Assembly (NCBI GenBank): GCA_009746045.1
Contig: RPFO01000992.1
Location: 1 to 63,580, forward strand
Direction of reading: 5' to 3'
DNA length: 63,580 nt
Origin: Mesostigma viride
Taxonomy: Eukaryota > Streptophyta > Mesostigmatophyceae > Mesostigmatales > Mesostigmataceae
Below the pieces are notes generated by a model. The model had not been told where the DNA came from and made no database searches. It saw nothing but the letters and a program-made list of their open reading frames with translations. Position 1 is the stretch's first letter. Each line of letters begins with the position of its first letter. This document shows positions 10,535-19,827 of this stretch, piece by piece. A program made the translations under genes and the position numbers.

Positions 10535-11147
10535 CCCAGCAAAGCCATAGTACACCTTCCGTTTCGACCGCCATGTCGGCCACTAGTCCGGATAGCTCAA
10601 TGTGCACCTGACCTTGACACTAATCGCACAAACAGCCACAATTTTGCAAGCAAGAAGACATGGCTACCTCGGCATTTCATGAAATGTACTTCGTGAAATG
10701 CATTTCGTGAAATGTACTAAGGAACGTGATTGGCCGGCGTTCGCTCGCCAAATCTCGCAAAATGTACTAAGGCACGTGATTGGTCCCGCAAAATGTACTA
10801 AGGAACGTGATTGGCCGGCGAAGATTCTGTTTGCTGCAATTAAAATTCCCTACAGAATCTTCGCCGGCCAATCACGTTCCTTAGTACATTTTGCGGGACC
10901 AATCACGTGCCTTAGTACATTTTGCGAGATTTGGCGAGCGAACGCCGGCCAATCACGTTCCTTAGTACATTTCACGAAATGCATTTCACGAAGTACATTT
11001 CATGAAATGCCGAGGTAGCCATGTCTTCTTGCTTGCAAAATTGTGGCTGTTTGTGCGATTAGTGTCAAGGTCAGGTGCACATTGAGCTATCCGGACTAGT
11101 GGCCGACATGGCGGTCGAAACGGAAGGTGTGCTATGGCTTTGCTGGG
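10535..11147. repeat. Near-perfect 296-bp inverted repeat with 21-bp loop
   Basis: The left arm 10535-10830 and right arm 10852-11147 are reverse complements with essentially one mismatch (TACTAT versus TGCTAT) around a 21-bp centre. Each arm contains AAATGTACTAAGG(A/C)ACGTGATTGG units, themselves repeated three times. The right arm includes the first ~25 codons of the ORF at 11075, so the palindrome duplicates that gene's 5' end head to head. Such a long perfect foldback implies recent origin or active homogenisation. Confidence 0.9.
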
Positions 11148-11581
11148 ACATAATCGTGGCTATCTGCTTCCTGGCTTTCGCTATCATGGTGATGGGACAC
11201 CATGGGAAGCGCAAGTTCGCAGCCATAGTGCTAAGCGGCAGCACCCATGCCGGCAGCCTAGTGACCGACGAGACGTTCGACTGTAAGTGCGGCCACGAGT
11301 GCATGAAGCCCATTAGAATATCACATCTCCAGGCATTGCGAAGCGCCTGGTTTTCGCCCGGGCGGAAGCAAGAGGACAGGAAGGCGGCGATAAAGCAGCA
11401 GCTGCACCAGGGGGGGTACGACGCCATAACCACGATGTCGTCATCTACTCGTCACAAGTTCGTTCATGGCGCTGGTTTTCGGTTCGTTCTCGACGGGGGA
11501 GTCAAGGATATGAACATAGGGTTTGTGACCCCTTTTCACTTTCGCGTTTCACTTTCGAGGCGGCCTTCAGGCACTGCCTGA
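11075..11581 (+). CDS. Transposon-borne ORF with Cys-rich motif, possibly degraded transposase N-terminus
   Basis: The 168-codon ORF starts within the right arm of the palindrome. It has a hydrophobic stretch (IIVAICFLAFAIMVM), then FDCKCGHECMKPI followed by a helical basic region (LRSAWFSPGRKQEDRKAAIK). A CxC/C...C plus basic-helix layout resembles the N-terminal region of some algal and plant DNA-transposon proteins, but the match is weak. Near 11560 another frame continues as HCLKISNHVWNSSDHL before a stop, so an intron or frameshift is possible. No catalytic triad is visible. Confidence 0.35.
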   Translation: MHIELSGLVADMAVETEGVLWLCWDIIVAICFLAFAIMVMGHHGKRKFAAIVLSGSTHAGSLVTDETFDCKCGHECMKPIRISHLQALRSAWFSPGRKQEDRKAAIKQQLHQGGYDAITTMSSSTRHKFVHGAGFRFVLDGGVKDMNIGFVTPFHFRVSLSRRPSGTA

Positions 11582-12105
11582 AAATTAGCAACCACGTTTG
11601 GAACTCTTCGGACCACCTGTGAAACTAATCACATTTGATGATGTGCTGGCGGGCCTGGGCATCGCATTTGAGCATTACTTCGAGCAGGGCTCAACAAGCT
11701 CGATTCGCCAACTCAACCCGAAGAAGCCCTAAGCTGCGGTAAGACATATATTTGTGTGGATGGCTCTTGATATCATGCTGAATTTCTATCTTCTCTAGGT
11801 GGACAGTTCATGTGCAGCCATACAGGTCATCCATGTGTGTTTTAACCATGTTGCATGTGCCACAGATATTATGAGCAGTATTTACTAAGTGTGCTGGAGT
11901 CGTTGTTGCATGCTTGTTGTATTTCACAGTTCACGCCTGCATGAACGCATCGTTGATACTAATGATTATTCATATTGCATGACTGTTCTATTGGGGACGC
12001 CGCGCTTGATGTCACAACGTGGCCGAAAGGGTGCATCCACCGCTGACGGCCGGTGGGTGAAATCGATGGACGCATTTCCGAAGAAGCCAGCCGCGGGCCA
12101 CACCC
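11582..12105. other. Transposon spacer without a recognised gene
   Basis: AT-balanced sequence between the two ORFs of the element. No ORF above background; an intron or untranslated region linking the two ORFs is possible but not shown by clear splice signals. Confidence 0.35.
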
Positions 12106-13767
12106 ATGGCGCGGGCGGGGCGCGGGCGGGGGCGGGGGCGGGGGAGAAGGCGCGGGTGCGGGCGCGGGCGCCACCCAAGACGCGGGCGCGGGCGCGGGCC
12201 CGGGCGGGGGCGGGGGCGCAGGCGCAGGCGCCGGCGCGGGTGCGGGCGCGGGCGCCACCCAAGGCGCGCGCGCGGGCGCGGGCGGGGTGGGGGCGCAGGC
12301 GCCGGCGCGGGTGCGGGCGCGGGCGCCACCGCCGACTTGGATGATGAGCCAGCAACCGAAGCCGAGAGGGAGAGGCACCGCTCTTCGAAGGTGTTCGATC
12401 TCGAAGTGTTTTGGGGCCCGGATATGACCGTGTATGTCCGCTGGCGCCTAGCCGCATCGGAGACGTTGGTAAATGCACCGGTGAACAAGTGGCAGCCCAC
12501 AGGGCCTAATGGCGAGGCTTGTGACGGGGTCACGCCCATTGGGTACACCCCGCAGGGAGATCCTGTCTATGGGTGCCTCCTCATAGAGCGTGGCAAGGCC
12601 CCCAAAGGAAGTCCTGGTCTAGTGCCGCTTTTTGAATGGGACGAGGGCGGTGCCAGGAGATGTACCTGCGCTAGCCTTCACAGCCTTTTTCCTGACATCG
12701 TCGCCGCTGAGAAGCAGCAGTTGCTGGACGGATGGATTGAGCAGGTGCCAAAGTCCGTGGAGGATGTGCGTGCCAACAACGAGAATCTGTTCGACATCAT
12801 GGAGCAAAAGCTCAAAGAGAAGCGTGAACTGCAAGCGAACAAGGCGGTACCCTTACCGCTGCGATCTGCAGGCGACCAGTCGGTTGCGCGGGCAACACGA
12901 GCACTGAGGCTGCCCATAAAACAAGTAATCTCACACGTCGCTTGCCCTGCCCGCGAGATTCAAGCGCAGATCAACCGCGCATGTGCGCCCGCTGCGCGAG
13001 GGAGCACATCAACGGCAACGCCCGCTTTGCGCACACTGATTTCCGGCAGGCACACCTTCAAGGTGAATGGAAGCCTCATACGACGCAGCGACCTACTCGT
13101 TGTTAAGCGGCCAGCCGTCACCTGCGGGCAGGGAATGCCGTGGGCACCACACATGCTGGTGAAGGTCCTTGATCTGGAAGGCGATCGCACGGAGCGTGAC
13201 AGCATTGTCGCCTCTCCTTACTACGCACCGTCGTGGACGGGCCAGTTTTCTAGAGTGACATTAGGTGGCGGCAGCGCAGGGATGACGGTCCCCATTTCTG
13301 ATGTACACCTGCAGCACTGGACAGTGGGCGGTACGGCAGAGGTGCACCAGCCTGAGCTGATCAGTACCGGCAAACTGTCAGCTGCCACGGTGGCGGCGTT
13401 GAAAGAGCACCCGCAGATTGACTTTGAGCATTACAAGACTGCCACCGCCGCCAGGGCAGCAGCAAAGGATGACTGCAATGCCTACTTTGCCGAGCATGGA
13501 GCACGTGCGCTTATCGGGATGCGCCTGTGTGCCCTGTTTCCGGGGATAGCGAGGAAGAGGGAGCGCTTCCATGGCTGGGTCACTAAGGTTCAGGAAAGGG
13601 GAGGTCACCTGCTCATCAAGGCGATGTGGGCTGATGGGCAGTGTGAGGACTATCATGCCCTGGCGGAGGTGACGCAGTTCGTGTGCGGCTGCCCACACCC
13701 AGTCGAGGCATTTGGCCGCGCTCGCTTCTTTCCACAGGAGCTAGGCTGGCACCGTGAACGCAGGTGA
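12106..13767 (+). CDS. Transposon-borne ORF: RG-rich N-terminus, unknown body, Tudor-like C-terminus
   Basis: The 553-codon ORF begins with about 80 residues of Arg/Gly/Ala low complexity encoded by a GGGCGC-type repeat (12106-12330), so the true start may be downstream. From DLDDEPATEAERERHRSS onward the sequence has ordinary composition and looks like real protein. The segment ALIGMRLCALFPGIARKRER...GWVTKVQE...KAMWADGQCEDYHALAEV resembles a chromatin-reader (Tudor/PWWP-like) barrel with the common DGxxED pattern. No transposase or nuclease motif was found. It could be an accessory protein of the element. Codon use is unlike the viral genes. Confidence 0.5.
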   Translation: MARAGRGRGRGRGRRRGCGRGRHPRRGRGRGPGRGRGRRRRRRRGCGRGRHPRRARGRGRGGGAGAGAGAGAGATADLDDEPATEAERERHRSSKVFDLEVFWGPDMTVYVRWRLAASETLVNAPVNKWQPTGPNGEACDGVTPIGYTPQGDPVYGCLLIERGKAPKGSPGLVPLFEWDEGGARRCTCASLHSLFPDIVAAEKQQLLDGWIEQVPKSVEDVRANNENLFDIMEQKLKEKRELQANKAVPLPLRSAGDQSVARATRALRLPIKQVISHVACPAREIQAQINRACAPAARGSTSTATPALRTLISGRHTFKVNGSLIRRSDLLVVKRPAVTCGQGMPWAPHMLVKVLDLEGDRTERDSIVASPYYAPSWTGQFSRVTLGGGSAGMTVPISDVHLQHWTVGGTAEVHQPELISTGKLSAATVAALKEHPQIDFEHYKTATAARAAAKDDCNAYFAEHGARALIGMRLCALFPGIARKRERFHGWVTKVQERGGHLLIKAMWADGQCEDYHALAEVTQFVCGCPHPVEAFGRARFFPQELGWHRERR

Positions 13768-13814
13768 TGGCACCCACATAGACGATGCCGTCCCTGCTGT
13801 GCACAGTGACAGTG

Positions 13815-13985
13815 AAGGCGGGGAGGAGGAGGAAGAGGGAGAGAAAGAGGGGGAGAAAGAGGGGGAGGAGGGGGAGGAGGAGGGAGAGGGGAGGGAGAGG
13901 GGGAGGGAGAATGGGAGGGGGAGGGGGAGGAGGAAGAGGGAGAGGGAGAGGGAGAGGAGGATGCGGAATGGGAGCCGGGGATGAC
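13815..13985. repeat. GGGAGA-type purine tract
   Basis: About 170 bp of almost pure purine (GGGAG, GAGGA, GAAGAG units) on the plus strand directly after the 12106 ORF. It may form triplex or H-DNA structures. The Glu/Gly and Ser/Pro ORFs over it are composition artefacts. Confidence 0.8.
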
Positions 13986-14399
13986 TGGTAGATGAGACGG
14001 TGCCATCTACCGGCGCATGGAATGAAGTGGTAGACAAGTTTACTCATGGTTGTCGGCAAGTAGAGCATGCACGCCTGGCCTAGCTGAATTTAAATCAATG
14101 AGTTGAGTTTGGAGAGGCTGCATTTTGCTTGGATGAAGAATGTGTTAGCATGGCCAAACTTTTATGGCTTGTAGCCAAATCCTCTTGGGGTATGTGCACA
14201 GTGTACTAGCGGTGTGTGCAATTGCGAGGATTCCTGTCTTGTAGCGATGTGGCCTCTCACCCTGCAGCCTGGTAGATGTGTTGGCATGCAGCCACCCATC
14301 ATTGGTCATCCGATCTGGTGTGATTTGCATTTGCACACCTTGTATTAAGGCCATGATATGATGATGTCTTGTTATTTTTAATGTGTATATGCGAAAAGA

Positions 14400-15130
14400 G
14401 GCATAATATGCTTGTATATAGTGCTAGCAAATGTCACTACCTTTACCTATGCCTGACCTTACAAGTTGAGGATGGTCTAATGTAGTGGCAAACAGGTTAT
14501 TTACAACAATTCACAGTTTTCTGACATAGTTTGAGGCAACTATACTTACCAAAATGCTTGAAAAAGGCAAAAATTGCACCATTTATGCTAGCAAACGTCA
14601 CTATTTTGAGATCAAACTGGGCCCAAACTTGGCCCATGGTCTAATCTAGTGGTGTGTAGGTTGCTTCCAACATTTCATAGCTTTCTGACATAGTTTGATA
14701 TTGTTTAGTAGCTTACACTGAGCAAAATGCTTGAAAATGGCAAAAAATGCACCATTTATGCTAGCAAACGTCACTATTTTGACGTCAGACTGAGCCCAAA
14801 CTTGGCCCATGGTCTAATCTAGTGGTGTTTAGGTTGCTTCCAATATTTCATAGCTTTATGACGTAGTTTGATATTGTTTAGTAGCTTACACTTAGCAAAA
14901 TGCTTGAAAATGGCAAAAAATGCAGTATTTATGCCAGCAAACGTCACTATTTTGAGTTCAGATTGACCCCAAACTTTGTGCATGGTCTATTCTAGTGGTA
15001 ATTAGGTTGCTTGCAAATATCCATGATGGTTTGACGTGATTTAGTACTGTTTCCTATTTATTACTATTTAATTTAATTTAAAATGACAAAAATGTACCTT
15101 TATTGCTAGCAAATGTCACCAAGATGACGT
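14400..15130. repeat. 173-bp subterminal tandem repeats at right end of transposon
   Basis: The word AAAATGCTTGAAAA recurs at 14551, 14724 and 14897, and GCTAGCAAA(C/T)GTCAC recurs at about 14425, 14588, 14761, 14934 and 15103. This gives a 173-bp period over about four and a half copies with moderate divergence. Subterminal repeats of this sort often bind transposase in DNA transposons; that role is inferred. Confidence 0.8.
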
Positions 15131-15233
15131 CCGATCGATACCAAACTTTGTACGAGATCTATTTTGGTTGCAAACATCATGCATGACAATTTTCAGCATA
15201 AAAAGACAAACTTCGGTACGAAGTACATTTTGC

Positions 15234-15265
15234 GTGCTGGAGTACATTCTTAATGGCTGGTAGGG
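15234..15265. repeat. Right terminal inverted repeat of the 8.5-kb transposon
   Basis: Reverse complement of the left end at 6773-6804 with two mismatches. It is followed at once by the CAC target duplication and then by RNR coding sequence. Confidence 0.85.
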
Positions 15266-15784
15266 CACGCTGACCGTCCACGTGCGCGTGTCCTCGTCGT
15301 AGGTCTCCTTGTTGATCTCGCGTCCGCCCTTGCACGTCCTCGTGGACCGGACGACCCGGATATCATCGATCGGGTTCGCAAAACCGTTCAGCGTGCCGAC
15401 CACGGGATTGAACCCCACTCCGGTGCCTTGGAGGAGGAGCCACAGGACGTCCACGATGTCGTACACCGTCTCCACCTGGGTGAAAGCGCAGTTGAACATG
15501 CACGATTCGCGGCGGCGAGAGAGCTGCGTCCCGCCCAGCCACAGCGTCCTCCCCGCGGGGGCGATGCGGCGGTTGAGGATGAGCCGACTCAACTCGTCGA
15601 GCTCCTTCTCCTCGTCGGCCGTCAGCGGGGCGTCCTTGGCTCGGATCCAGAGCCAGCGCTGGTGGTCGATCACCCGTGCGACGACCTGGTCCCAACTCTC
15701 GAGTCCTCCCGACCCGTCGTCGAGCGGACGGTGGTACGTCCGCAGCGCGATCGCGGTCGCGCGGTCCGACGGGTTGACCTCCAT
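15266..15784 (-). pseudogene. nrdJ: Class II ribonucleotide reductase, N-terminal part
   Basis: The ATG at 15784 opens 172 codons reading ...TYHRPLDDGSGGLESWDQVV..., then RRIAPAGRTLWLGGTQLSRR and ESCMFNCAF, whose Cys matches the N-terminal redox cysteine of RTPR. GTGVGFNPVVGTLNGF then matches the substrate-binding loop GGGVGFSVARSNI. Coding stops at the transposon boundary: ...TWTVSV, with the last GTG codon being the target duplication. With the pieces at 6638-6772 and 4638-6007, all five cysteines of class II RNR chemistry can be located. An AT island (ATATAAAAT) lies about 45 bp upstream of the start. Confidence 0.9.
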
Positions 15785-15845
15785 GGTTCTCGGACGAGAG
15801 ACTGAGTCCTACCCCCGCAGGGGACATTTTATATCGACTCCCTGA
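15785..15845 (-). promoter_or_regulatory. Probable RNR promoter
   Basis: On the minus strand GATATAAAATG lies about 40-50 bp before the RNR start codon in otherwise GC-rich sequence. It matches the AT-island pattern seen upstream of other viral genes here. No other element was recognised. Confidence 0.4.
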
Positions 15846-15890
15846 CGCGATCCGTGTCGTCTCGACGACGATGCCGACGTCACCGAGTCG

Positions 15891-18800
15891 TCACGGCGTG
15901 ACGGTGAAGTAATCGTACCGCCCCACGGACTTCCAGTTCGTCGACGCGCTGAACGAGGGCCATTGGGCGGACGTCACGACGCGGCATGGAAGGTTCTGCG
16001 GTTCGAACATGCTTCCATACCCGCGCGTCTTCGCGAACTCGTCGACGACCGACGACACGATGTTCGGCCACCCGACGTTCTGGAGGCCCATAAGCGCCGG
16101 ATCGGACGGAAACTGCCCGGACCGTACGGCGAAGTTCAAGTCGACGAGGTGCACGACCTCGCGGGTTCCGAGGGCGCTCGCGGTGCGGCGGGGGACGTTC
16201 ACGGAGTTGAAATAGAGTTTGTTTTTATTCGGATAATCGGAAAGCACAACACCCCGGATCCCGTCTTCCACCAACCCGGTGTACTGCAGCAATTCGGCGT
16301 TGTATGGCACGATCATGTACATCCCGCCGTCCATCCAGAAGTATTCCTGGAGCTCGACGTACAGACTCAGTTTCAACAGGTAGTTGGTGTTCGTCGCGTT
16401 GTTGGACACGGTCGTTACCCAGACGAAGTACACGTTCTGGAACAGCGTGGTGTCCCACAGGACCCACTCGTCGGTCGGGGCCACGAACGGTTGGGTGCCC
16501 GGGGTCGCGGAGGTCGCGGCGAGCTGCGACACCGACGTCGTCGTCGACGTGTCGACCTTGTTGGCGAGCGACAAGACCACGTCCAGCGACGTGTCCGTGA
16601 GCGTGCCGAGGACGTTGCCCGTCAGACTCGTGCCGCTCGCGTCGTCGCTCGCCGGCAGCGGTTTGCCCAGGAGCGTGGAGGTGGTTGCCGACCCCTGCGT
16701 CTTCACGAACTGCAATGTCTCGTCGTCGTCGATGCGGAAGCCGTAAGTCACCTCGAGCGGCTGCGAGTCGTACTCGTTTGCGTACCGGAACATCTGCGTG
16801 TTGGTGATCTGATCCGCGGACATCGCGGGCGTCCCCCCCCCCGCGGCGAGCGTGTCCACGAAACGCCAGTTCTTGAAGCCCGTGTTGATCGCCGTGCTCG
16901 AACTCTGTCGATAGCCCAGATAGATGCCGCGTTCCGTCAGTGTGTTGCTCAACTGTGCGACGGTGTTTGTCGCGGGGGAGACGTTCGCCATGGTTCGCCA
17001 TCCGAGGCTAGTCATCTGGGGCAAAGCGCCGTTGATGTATAGGATGGGCGCGGTCGGCGTCAGGTGCACGCCGAGGACGAACTCGTTCGTGTCGACGACA
17101 ACGTCGGCCGTCTCGGTGTACGCGTTGCCCGTGAACATAAGGATGCGCCCGCCGCGCCATACCCACACGCTTACGTAATACCCCGCCGCATCGAGGTTGC
17201 CGACCGTCAACAGCTCGACCATATTCGCGTTGGAGTTTGTAACGTTCGTTGCCGTCCACGGTGCGGTCATCGCCGATCCTGATGCAGACCCAACGACCCC
17301 TCCGGTCGCAGCCGCGAACGAGGATAGGGGCTTCACGATCCCGCACGCGAGGACGTTCGTCCCTCCTCTGGATGGGAAGACGCTAGTAGCGTAGTAGTAT
17401 GACTTTGTGAGATTGACCCCGATCGAGGTTTGAAAGTATCCGTCCGTACTATGTTGCGGGACGAGCAGATTGGGGTCCGCGTAAGTGATCCCGTTCTTGA
17501 CTCGGACGTAATCCACTGTGGACACCACACCTGTTGCGAATCTCCAGTTTGGACCGAGACGGAGGGTGTTATAATTGTTCGCGTTTGTTATTGGTACGTT
17601 TGATAGGTACGTGCTCCCATTCGCCCATAACACTCCAATGTCGCTTGGCATCTTTAGCGGTATTTTCACGTCGTCATACCAGAAATCGAACAGCAATTCT
17701 GGATTCGCGATTTTCCACCCCTCTGCAGCCGTCGTGACATAAGACTTTCGAGCTAGTCGATACTTGTGATAAGCCCCGTCGGCGGGAAGTCCCTTACCCG
17801 GTGCCCTTGCGCTTATCACCTCAGGAGGGATGGAGAGTTGGCGATCCCCGTATGCATATGGGGCATTTCTCGACTCTGTGGATATGACGATACCTCCTGC
17901 CGTGATCATTACCTGAATACGTCGAATGCCGCCATCGGTACCCATCCATATTACTTGAAAAGGACTCAACCCGCTTCCAGCCACCCTCGCCTCAATCGTC
18001 CACGCGGCGTACCCGTCGTCGGAGCCGGATGTCGATCCCGAGGCGACTAGGTCTTTAAGGTTCACGGACCTCAAGTTTTCAGTCTCCACGTTGCTTGCCG
18101 GGATGGTGACAACACCGCCCACAGGGTCGCCGCCGGATGGAAGCGTGAAGACGGGCAAGCCTCCGCTGCCGGCAACGTTGTTCGCCTTCAATGCTCGTGG
18201 GAGCGGCAGGGTCGTTGAACCACTCGCCGAGCCAGGCATCGGACATGGAGGAAGTCGCCACGTACGTCAGAGACGTGGAACCCGCCGAGTCAGCGGTCAG
18301 GTAAGGTCCCGCCCCCGTGTAACTCGGCAGTTTCCACAAGTGCGGCTCGGTCGTCGCGCCGTTGCTGACGGGGAGTTCGCTGAGCGTCACGTTGGTCCCG
18401 GGCGCCTTCCTCCTCCCCGCGTCGATCCACCTCGACAGCATCACCTGGCCGCCCCTCACGTGCCAGTACGACCCCGTCTCGTCCCCCCTCTCCTGCCCCG
18501 CGTTCTTCCGCCACCTCAGCGACCGTTCCGCCGACTTGCCGTTGACGGCCCCGTCGCCCTCCACCACGATCCCCGCGCCGTCCGCGTCCGCGTTCGTCGT
18601 CGTCGCGTTCGACAGCACCAGCGTCTTGTCCAGCACCGTGACGTTCGCCGTGCTGGTGTTCGCGCTCGACAGCTCCCCGTCCACTTGCACCGTCCCCTTC
18701 ACCTTGACCGCCCCGCTCGCCGGGTTCAAGAACAGGTCCCCGCGCGTCGTCCCGATCTTGCCGCCGTCGCGGTCCGTGCTGCGGAGGACCAAGTCCTTGT

Positions 18801-19800
18801 CCACGCGCACCGTGGCCGCGGAGGAAACGAGGAGCGTGGGGTTCGACGTCGACACGCTCGAGTCGACAAACTTCACCTGCTCGACGGCCACGCACGATCC
18901 GGCGACGGCCGTGTCCCCCGTGATCCAGAGATTCCCGCCCGACGCGGCCGACGTCCTCTTCGCGCCCGAGATCGCGACCGCGTTGTCCGAGTACGAGTGC
19001 GGCTGGCTCGTCTCGGACTGCGCGGACACCGCCGTCTTCTCGGACGTGGTCGGCCGCACGACGATCTTGGTGTCCGGGTCCGCGCCCTCATTCGCTATGG
19101 ACGGGGCCAACGTCACACCGGACCTGGCGCCCAGACGCACCTCGCCCGTCGTCGATTTGTCCGCGGACACCCGCAACTGGGCGCTCGACCGGACTTCCAT
19201 GTCGACCGCGCCGGAGTCGACGACGCCGCGCCACTGCGTCTTGGCGGTGGCGTTGGCGCCCCCCGCGAAGTTGTTGCCCGTGCCGTTGAACGCAAACCCG
19301 AACGCGATCTCCGGGTTCGCGATGTCGTTTTCCCTCTCGGCGCGCACGGACAGGATGGTCGGGGTCGGGACGACTGCGGTGTTCGTGACGGTCTGCGCCT
19401 GGCCGTGCGCGACGAACCGCGAGTCCTGCACGATGACCTCCTTCGTCGTGTCGAAGGGCATGAGCAGGAGGTGGTTCCCCGTGGATTTCAAGACGGTGTT
19501 TTTCGTCTCGGTCACGCCCGAATTCTTCGTGTAATCGGCGACGGGCCCGCTGTCGACCGTGACGTCCCCCGCGACCTGCAGGTCGCCGTGAATCACGACC
19601 TGGTTGACGGACGCGTCGGTGGTCGGAGGCGCGAGGGCGTCCACCGAGTTGCCGTTGACCGCGTTCGGGACGAGATCGATCTTCCCACCCGACAGGATCG
19701 TGATCCCCGACGAGAGGGAGGACGGGTCGGACCCGATTTCCTCGGAATACAGTTTCTTCAATCGGCCCGTTCTCAGTTCGCTCAGCGGGGTGGCGTTCAT
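15891..19800 (-). pseudogene. Fibre-like structural protein, long tandem paralogue (one frameshift)
   Basis: The ATG at 19800 starts MNATPLSELRTGRLKKLYSE, nearly the same opening as the paralogue at 22950. The N-terminal ~540 codons (Thr/Ser/Val/Asp-rich, LLLMPFDTTKEVIVQDSRF, SSTQLRVSADKS-type repeats) look like an elongated beta-rich shaft. Near 18205 the frame shifts and coding continues to 15891. That part includes a lectin/LamG-like region (AWTIEARVAGSGLSPFQVIW...) and the block NEYDSQPLEVTYGFRIDDDE shared with the paralogue, then ~250 extra C-terminal residues that the paralogue lacks. Total is about 1,300 residues. A virion fibre or host-attachment protein is inferred from composition and architecture only. 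Confidence 0.65.
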
Positions 19801-19827
19801 GTCCGTATAGAGTTGGACGCAGAGATT

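Larger units (their letters stand above)
6773..15265. mobile_element. 8.5-kb DNA transposon inserted in the RNR gene (CAC target duplication)
   Basis: The element begins CCCTGCCAGCC and ends GGCTGGTAGGG, giving 32-bp terminal inverted repeats with two mismatches. It is flanked by the direct repeat CAC (6770-6772 and 15266-15268). The flanking RNR halves join in frame if one CAC copy is kept. Inside are extensive simple repeats, a large palindrome, 173-bp subterminal tandem repeats at the right end and two sizeable ORFs, but no transposase recognised by eye. A 3-bp duplication would suit CACTA- or Harbinger-type elements, but the termini match neither consensus, so the superfamily is left open. 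It is probably non-autonomous or encodes an unrecognised transposase. Confidence 0.85.

Noticed and set aside
13754-14068. Glu/Gly- and Ser/Pro-rich ORFs
   Set aside because: They arise from the GGGAGA purine tract.
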